Below, one piece after another: positions 57,600 through 64,000 of a stretch of DNA of 64,000 bases. Source of the stretch: Cryptomeria japonica. Lineage: Eukaryota > Streptophyta > Pinopsida > Cupressales > Cupressaceae. The stretch spans positions 469,452,008 through 469,516,007 of the forward strand of contig NC_081405.1 in NCBI RefSeq assembly GCF_030272615.1, in the 5' to 3' direction. Below the pieces are notes generated by a model, which did not search any database, had not been told where the DNA came from, and was given only the letters and a program-made list of their open reading frames with translations. Each line of letters starts with the position of its first letter. The stretch's first letter is position 1. A program made the position numbers and the translations under genes.

Positions 57600-58641
57600 T
57601 AGGATGTGTAAATATTACGATGGGGAATGCACATGCATTCATGCACATTGCCTAGATATCACTACTCAAAATATAATGACCCAGAAGGCTACAACCCTCA
57701 GGGAAGGTTCACTACCTTATAATAATATTCTGACTACAATCTATTTGGGATGAACTGAAAGAATAACATTTCCTAATGCCTAATGACAATTCTGTTTAGG
57801 CTCAACTGAAAGAATAGCATCTCCTAGTGCCTGATGACAATTCTGGTTAAGCTCATTTGTCTACTCTGCAACATTCTTTGTTCAATGCATCACCAAAACA
57901 TGAATTCACTTATTCACACATACACCACTTTTTGATAATGCAAAGACAATACCTATTCCCAAATTACATGAATATAGCACCTATTTATACAAATCATCAA
58001 CCTTGACTACAAGGCCAGCTAAACCCTTAACACCTAATTGAAAAATTACATCACACAATACATATATCAACCACTAGACCAATATAATGTCATAGATGAC
58101 ATAAAATGGACCCAAATCAAATCCTCGAACATGCAACACCACCAAAAATATCGCCAAGATCAATCGCAACATGCTACACCACCGAAAATGTCGCATTGAC
58201 ACGAATAACATCACCGGACCCTTAAGATCTTGAATAATGCACACAATGATCAATGCAGACCAGAAAAAAATATGACATGATTAGGAAACACCAACAAGCA
58301 TGTTAGAACCATCCACAATAGTTGCACTAACACCACTTAATCAAATCTCCATCGATCAACACACTGATAGAAAAGAACACCTAACAACAACAACTAGGAC
58401 TAGAAAGATAACTTGTGGAGCACCAAATCATGAACCATATGAAATGAAGATAAAAACGAACATCCCAAACACTCTCCCAAGTATCCAACCAAAGATATGA
58501 TCATACTGGAGCTCAATAGATCAAACACAAGAACATTGCAACATAGCCAACTCAACTAACTACAATCACCAGAGCACCAAAACACAAGAATATGTTGACA
58601 TCAATGTCAAAAATATACCCTACCAGTAGCAATATCCAACA
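57600..58641 (-). repeat. 5' portion of the element V LTR (right fragment)
   Basis: Opens with the right copy of the 45-bp duplication (57600-57644) and ends CCAACA at 58636-58641 (TGTTGG on the minus strand), next to a PPT. It includes two units of about 55 bp around CTGATGACAATTCTG..GGCTCAACTGAAAGAATA (57745-57860). With 35456-35705 it makes one 3' LTR. Confidence 0.72.
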
Positions 58642-58730
58642 ATCTCCCCCTTTGGCATTGATTGAAACATATGAATGTGAAAAACAATCAATGCAAAGGA
58701 ATAAATCAACACTAGAAATCTCCAACAAAC
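58642..58730 (-). other. PPT and end of element V interior
   Basis: The minus strand reads ATGCCAAAGGGGGAGAT immediately before the LTR start. The remaining ~75 bp is AT-rich untranslated sequence that stops at the LTR of element VI. The matching interior probably resumes near 62271. Confidence 0.7.
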
Positions 58731-60145
58731 TGTTGGGATTTGCATGAAGATTCCACTAATGATATGTTATGTTGTCATTGATGTCAATTGAACTAGTAAT
58801 GGTATTTATGATATTGCTTATATTGTTATTATTATTGATATTGGCTTGTAACCAACAGGAAGAGCTTTGTGGAAGATGTTGTACATTGGTATGTTAAGTT
58901 TGTGAGTTGAACTAGTAAACCAGTGTATAAGGTTAAACCCTTTTCTATGCAATATAATCAGTAAACCCTACCAGTTGTTTTTTGATTAAACCCTAACCGA
59001 TCAAGTTTGTTGGTTTAAGATCTAATGATGAGCGGTAATGATGAAGACACATGTGATCATTATATGAGGATAAGTTCATATTGTTTTGGCATGTTTGTTC
59101 ATTTTTTTGTTGTCTAGGGAATGAGAAAAGTGGATTGCATCTAATGCATAGTGCGTGATGAGCTACAAAGTCCAATGAAGTGGTGATCATGGAGCGGTTG
59201 GAATTTTCTTGAAGAATGTGAAGAGATTTTTATGATTGTAATCTCTATGAGAGAATTAGGTTTTTGTTGTGTTACCAACATAATTGATTTGTATTTAAGG
59301 TCGATGAAGTTGTTTGAAAGAGTGTTGGCCAAGTGTTGGCTAAAACTAGTTGAGTGTGTGGTTGCCTAACCGGAGAATGGATCTGCAGTTTGTGTAGAAG
59401 TAGATTGAAGCTTAAAAGGATCTGATCAAGCAAATGTAGTACTATTCAGACAGATCAAGAAAACCTGTTGTTTTCTAACAATTATAGCTGAAGTGAAATC
59501 CCCTAACTGGGTAAGCTCTAACAAGCTTGGTTACTTATTAATTCCTCTAACAAGGTGGCCCATTAGCTTGGATTCTCAAACCCTCTACTGAGGTTACTCC
59601 TAATAGGGTATTTTTCTTTTTCATCAAGGTATTTTGTAAATCCCTTAACCGGGTGATTCCTAACAAAATCAGTTCTTAACAGGAATTATTGTTAAAGCTT
59701 TAATAGGCTTGGCTCCTAACAAGGAAAGCTTCAGAAGATTTCAGATTTCTATCCTTGTGAGTCTCATCTCACCATGGTTTTTACCTATTTTGGTTTTCCA
59801 CGTATAAACATTTGTGTCAAGTGGTGAATGTTTTTATGGTTATGATCTTATTTGTTGATTTGATTGATTACTTAACTATTCTAATAAGGCGTGATAACTA
59901 GAAGCATTGAGAGATTGAATCTGTTGAGATATGATTAATCATTTTGATGTTTACAAGATTGAAGTTGTTTACTATTAAGTTGTTATAATAGTTAACCAGT
60001 TGATGTTGACTATTGATCTTGATAGTGAAAGTTTACTTTGTGAATTTGAATTTGAGATTGGGAAGTTTGTATAAGTTTTTCAGTATACTAATTCACCCCC
60101 CCTCTCAATATTCTATCAGATACTTATTCTTTCATCATACCATCA
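58731..60145 (+). repeat. 5' LTR of copia element VI
   Basis: TGTTGGGATTTG at 58731 to CATCA at 60145, 1,415 bp. It contains the GGTTTTTACC..TGGTTTTCCACGT block (59775-59803), the TTCACCCCCCCTCTCA tract (60092-60107) and the iterated CCCCTAACTGGGTAAG / CTCCTAATAGGGT motifs (59490-59720). The arrangement is the same as in the element II LTR. Confidence 0.85.
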
Positions 60146-60146
60146 A

Positions 60147-60159
60147 TTGGTATCATAGC
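60147..60159 (+). other. Primer-binding site, tRNA-Met type (element VI)
   Basis: TTGGTATCATAGC begins two bases after the LTR end. It differs from TGGTATCAGAGC by one base (G to T). Confidence 0.85.
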
Positions 60160-60219
60160 ATCTCAGGTCCTCTTTAACCTAAAAGCCTAACAACTTGAGG
60201 AAAAGATCTTGTAGATCAT

Positions 60220-61105
60220 GATGAAGAAAGAAGGTCTAAAGTTCAACAAAGATAACTATAGGATATGGAGTGACAAAATAAAGATTTACATTAAGAGTCT
60301 AGGAAGTCAGTATTGGGATCATGTAGAAACTAAGTATATTGCACCTACCAGAACTCTAACTGATGATCAAAAGAAAGAATAGCAAGAAAATCATCAAGCA
60401 TTAGAGGCTATTATTAGTTCCCTATCTGATACTAAATATGTAGATGTTCATGGTTTTGAAACTACATATAAAGTATGGAAAAAACTTGAAGAGATTTATA
60501 GCGGTGATGAACATGTTAAGATTGCTAAAGAGGAGAGCCTAAGAGGAAAGTTTGATGACATGAGAATGTCTGAAGATGAGAATATCCAATAGTATGGTCA
60601 AAGGATAAAAGAGATAGTTGGTGAAATAAAGAGTGCAAGAAGGAAAGTGGAAGATGCCATAGTGATCAGTAAGGTACTGAGAACCCTACTACCGGTTTAT
60701 GCTATCTGAGTTGTAGCTATTCAAAAGCTGAAGTCCATTGACAAAACTAAGGTAACTCTTGACTTTATCATTGGAAAACTTACTACTTTTGAATTAAATG
60801 GTTATGATGGTAGTATACAGAAATCAGAATTTGCATTCAGAGCTTATGTCTCTAACCCATCTATGAGAAAAAGTAGAGATACTTATCATGGTTATGAATC
60901 TAGATCCAATAGAGATGCTGAAGATGAAGACAACTTAGTGGAACTTGAAGCATTATTGGCAAAATGCCTGCCTAGAGGCACTGGGAAATATAGAGTTAAA
61001 CTACCTTTAAAGTGTTTTGGATGCAACAAGATTGGTCATATAGTAGCTAACTATCCTAATGGTGAAAATGAATACAAGAGAGACAAATTCAAGAAGTATA
61101 AGGGA
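60220..61105 (+). pseudogene. gag of copia element VI with degenerate knuckle
   Basis: ATG at 60220 (MMKKEGLKFNKDNYRIW) begins the same gag type as element I: KKLEEIYSGDEHV, LRGKFDDMRMSEDENIQ, VLRTLLPVYAI. It has a TAG near 60379, a TAG near 60591 and a TGA at 60707-60709, the last at the codon where element I also has TGA. From 60863 the frame is open, with LVELEALLAKCLPRGTGKYR and the knuckle CFGCNKIGHIVANY, where the last Cys has become Tyr. The nucleocapsid zinc site is therefore incomplete. Confidence 0.85.
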
Positions 61106-62149
61106 AAAGGCAAGAGAGATTGTCTTATTGCTATTTACAGTGGTATTACTGATGAAGAATCTAATGATGATGCTAGTGAAGATATTGTATTTATAGCTAT
61201 TAAGGAAGCAATATCATATCAGAAAGAACTAGTGTCCAGGATGGATAACTCTGATGATTGGATCATTGATAGTGGTTATTCACATCACATGACTGGTGAT
61301 CGAAGCAAATTTCTTTCCTTGAAGGAATTTCATGGCGGTGTTGTCAGATTTGGCAATGACTCACCCTGTATGGTTAAAAGTAAGGGAGTTATTTTTCTTA
61401 ATGGGAAGAGCAGTGTTGATGATGTCTATTGGGTTGAAGGCCTAAAGCACAATCTTCTAAGTGTGGCACAACTTAATGACAAAGGATACCCACTGAAGTT
61501 TAGAAATGATATGTGCAAAAAATTTGACAACAAAGTTTAATTGATTGCAACCGGGAAACAAACCAGAGGAAATCTATTTCATCTTAATCCTAAAGTTATC
61601 AACTGTTTGATTGCAAACATAGATGATAGCAGGCTTTGGCATAGGATATTTTGTCATATAAACTTTGATAACATTATTGAAGTAGGCAAGTCCAAGATAG
61701 TAAAAGGTCTCCCTCAGCTAGACAAACCATTTAATGCTCTTTGTAAAGAATGTTAGTTAGGAAAGATGACTTATTCAACTTTTAAGAGTAAGTCCTTCTT
61801 AGCAGAACACTTGTTAGATTTGGTTCATACAGATCTATGTGGACCAATAAGAACAAGAAGCATTCAAGGTGATAGATATTTTATGATCTTCACTAATGAT
61901 TGTTCAAGGATGATGTGGGTCACATTATTGAAGGATAAAATGTTTGAGAACAGATCAAGGTAGTGAATTTACTTTTGAGGAATTCACTAAGTAGTAGGAT
62001 GATAATGGTATCAAGCAGCAACTTTTTGCACCAAGGACACCACAACATAATGGTATAGCAAAGAGGAACAATCGGTAAGTGATTGAAGCTGCTAGGACAA
62101 TGTTGATACAAGGAAATGTAGCTTCAAAGATAATGCAAATTTTCACTAA
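61106..62149 (+). pseudogene. Protease and partial integrase of copia element VI
   Basis: The protease signature IIDSGYSHHMTGD (about 61260-61300) is followed by VYWVEGLKHNLLSVAQL, a TAA at 61538, the zinc domain LWHRIFCHINFDN, and a TAG at 61754-61756 (KEC*LGKM; Gln expected). Integrase core: first Asp in LVHTDLCGPI. After a small deletion near 61945 that shifts the frame come the second Asp in LRTDQGSEFTFEEF and, 35 residues later, Lys in NGIAKRNNR (codon AAG 62061-62063) instead of Glu. The same substitution occurs in element I. Confidence 0.85.
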
Positions 62150-62270
62150 GTACTATGATACAATGGTATTGTAGAGAGGAACAACCAGTCAGTGGTTGAT
62201 GCTTCTTTGTACTCCAGCATCAATGTTGATACAAGGAACAAAACTTTAAAGATAAGGTATATTTTCACAT
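62050..62270 (+). repeat. Two diverged copies of an integrase segment in tandem
   Basis: 62050-62149 and 62161-62269 share AATGGTAT.G.AGAGGAACAA, TGATTGA/TGGTTGA and CAATGTTGATACAAGGAA and end alike (ATTTTCAC). The second copy keeps the Glu codon (GTAGAGAGG) that the first has as AAG. This marks a junction between two related copia copies or a local duplication. Confidence 0.65.
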
Positions 62271-64000
62271 GATTCTCCCCCACTTTGACAACAATGCCAA
62301 AGATCAAAATACAAATGATTATTCTCAGCCCCTTTACCAGATAATCTCTCCCCTTTAGAAAAAACTCATAAATCTGAATATTTGAACAATACACTGAGTA
62401 TTCCAACCAAGTAGCAGCACCAACTCATCAATTCAGAGAAGATAATAAGACTTTGAAGTCCACCAGATTGATGAATCTCAATGCATCTAGTTCTCATCAG
62501 GAGGGGAAAAGACCCCTGATTTATCTCTCAAATATATAAATGTATCTATAGGCAAAGGCTTAGTAAAAATATTTAAAATCTGATCCTTTGTAGATACATA
62601 CTCCAATTTGACTTCTTCATCACCGACTTTCTCCCTCAAGAAATGATACTTGATTGATATATGCTTTGTTTTAGAGTGCAGTTTTAGAGTATTGGAAATA
62701 TTGATAGCACTTTAATTTTCATAATATATAATAGTAGGCTCATCATAAACAACTCTAATATCCTTCAACATCTGCTTCATCCAAACTACCTAAGTACAAT
62801 TGGTAGCAACAACAATGTATTCAACTTCTGCAATAGATACATATATAGCATCTTGTTTCTTACTGGACCATGAAACCAACTTCTTTACCAAAAAGAAAGC
62901 GCCACCAGTAGTGATCTTCTGTTCATCAACATCACCTTCCCAATCAACATCGAGTATAAGCACATAACATGAAATCATCACTCTTCAGATGCCACAAACC
63001 ATAGTCAACTGTCCCCTTCAAGTATTTGAAAATCCTCTTCACAATAGTAACATGACTCTCTTTAGGATCAACTTGAAATCTTGCACAAAGATAAACAACA
63101 TGCATAATGTCTGGTCTATTCTAGGTCAATTATAACAGTCCACCAACCATAGATATATACAAGGTCTGATTAACTTTTTAAGATTCATCATGCCTAGACA
63201 ACTTGCATCCAGTCACCATAGGAGTTCCAACGGGTTTGCAATCATCTAACCCAAACTTCTTCAATAATTCCTTCACAAACTTAGATTGGAAAATGAAAAT
63301 ACCTTTGTCAGTTAGTGAAATCTACAAAACTAAGAATAATTTCATCTCACCTATCATAGACATCTCAAACTATTTTTCCATATCATCAGCAAACTTCATA
63401 CTCAAATTATCGTCTCCTCCAAAAATAATTTCATCAACAAAGACTTCAACAATCAAAGTGTTATCATTATCAACCTTGAAGAATAGATTACTATCAGTAC
63501 TACCTTTACAAAATCCCAACTTCATCAAATACCTATCCAATCTAGCATACTAGGCTCTAGGGGATTGCTTCAATATATACAATGCTTTCTTTAATTTTCA
63601 TACCATGTCTCCATCATCTGATATTGAAAATCCATCCAATTTCACAATGTAGACTTCCTCTTCCAAATCACCATTCAAAAATATTGACTTAACATCCATC
63701 TGCTATACCTTGAAATTCTTATAAGTAGCATATGGAAGCAGTAATCTAACACCTTCAATTCTAGCTATAGTAGAAAAAGTATCCTCATAAAAAATTCCTT
63801 CCATCTAAGAGCATCTCTCACATTACCAATATTTCTTTATTTCTAACCACTTCACTAACTTTCTTCAATTTATTTCAGAATACCCATTTAGTACCAATCA
63901 CATTCTTGTCTTAGGTCTCGGAACAAGCTCCCATGTGTTATTCTTCTCAATCTAATTTGGCTCTTCTTCCATTTCTTTTATCCAATTCTCATCTTTACAT
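62271..64000 (-). pseudogene. Copia RT and RNase H, probably element V interior
   Basis: Read from 64000 downward: RT start IEKNNTWELVPRP (about 63930), then MDVKSIFLNGDLEEEVYI, KALYILKQSPRA, and the active-site box as FVDEIIF (second Asp changed to Glu, about 63435). SKFVKELLKKFGLDDCKPVGTPM, VKRIFKYLKGTVDYGLW and RNase H remains follow (WSSKKQDAIYVSIAEVEYI, LHSKTKHISIKYHFLREKV, TKDQILNIFTKPLP). A purine-rich TTGTCAAAGTGGGGGAGAA lies at about 62294-62274. It has many stops. Its position and orientation fit the element V LTR at 57600-58641. Confidence 0.82.

Larger units (their letters stand above)
58731..62270 (+). mobile_element. Ty1/copia retrotransposon VI, 5' part
   Basis: Plus-strand order: 5' LTR, PBS, gag, protease, GAG-pre-integrase and part of the integrase core, then a scrambled end with two related integrase segments. 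RT, RNase H and 3' LTR are absent. It sits between the PPT region of element V and minus-strand copia pol, so it most likely inserted into element V and later lost its 3' half. The right edge near 62270 is approximate. Confidence 0.82.

Noticed and set aside
57541-57753. Cys/His-containing ORF that could be a zinc-finger peptide
   Set aside because: It spans the solo-LTR end, the 45-bp duplication and the element V LTR, so it is a composite of unrelated repeats.

Overview
This 64-kb window looks like intergenic heterochromatin of a large, repeat-rich seed-plant genome. A gymnosperm is plausible but not proven. No intact host gene is visible. Nearly every kilobase belongs to an LTR retrotransposon or a fragment of one, with very AT-rich sequence, nested insertions and reading frames broken by stops. 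Lineages are assigned from protein motifs, LTR termini, primer-binding sites (PBS), polypurine tracts (PPT) and target-site duplications (TSD), all read by eye.

Layout. (1) 1-5047, minus: Ty1/copia element I (RT, integrase, protease, gag, PBS, 5' LTR), cut by the window edge. It appears inserted in (2) 5048-7729, plus: the 3' end of copia element II (RT tail, RNase H, LTR). (3) 7730-9679: non-coding, with a 362-bp tandem duplication. (4) 9680-28019, plus: a broken, unrecognised reading frame of about 1,000 codons (ORF A) ending in an AATAAA. It is split by (5) 10020-25080, minus: element III, an LTR element with TSD TAGTG that has CCHC zinc-knuckle gag and a large accessory ORF (ORF B) where pol should be. 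Inside element III lies (6) about 16230-23934: a Ty3-like element remnant with a 4.6-kb LTR and a non-coding internal region. (7) 28436-34423, minus: complete but decayed copia element IV, inserted in frame into another unidentified coding stretch (frame C). (8) 35456-58641: a copia 3' LTR (element V) split by a 4.2-kb solo-LTR-like unit, itself split by (9) 39823-57469, minus: a complete 17.6-kb Ty3 element of the Tat type (TSD ATAAT, dual RNase H) carrying an antisense plant-mobile-domain ORF. (10) 58731-about 62270, plus: copia element VI (5' LTR, PBS, gag, protease, part of integrase). (11) about 62271-64000, minus: copia RT and RNase H, probably the interior of element V.

How the parts relate. 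The autonomous-type elements (I, IV, VI, Tat) encode capsid and polymerase functions but are broken here. Element III lacks pol and would need them in trans. The best candidates for under-described biology are the three large non-canonical ORFs (A, B and the antisense plant-mobile-domain ORF), the eight-half-site GCTACC/GGTAGC array in the long LTR, the module shared by several copia-type LTR families, and the 45-bp duplication flanking the solo LTR.
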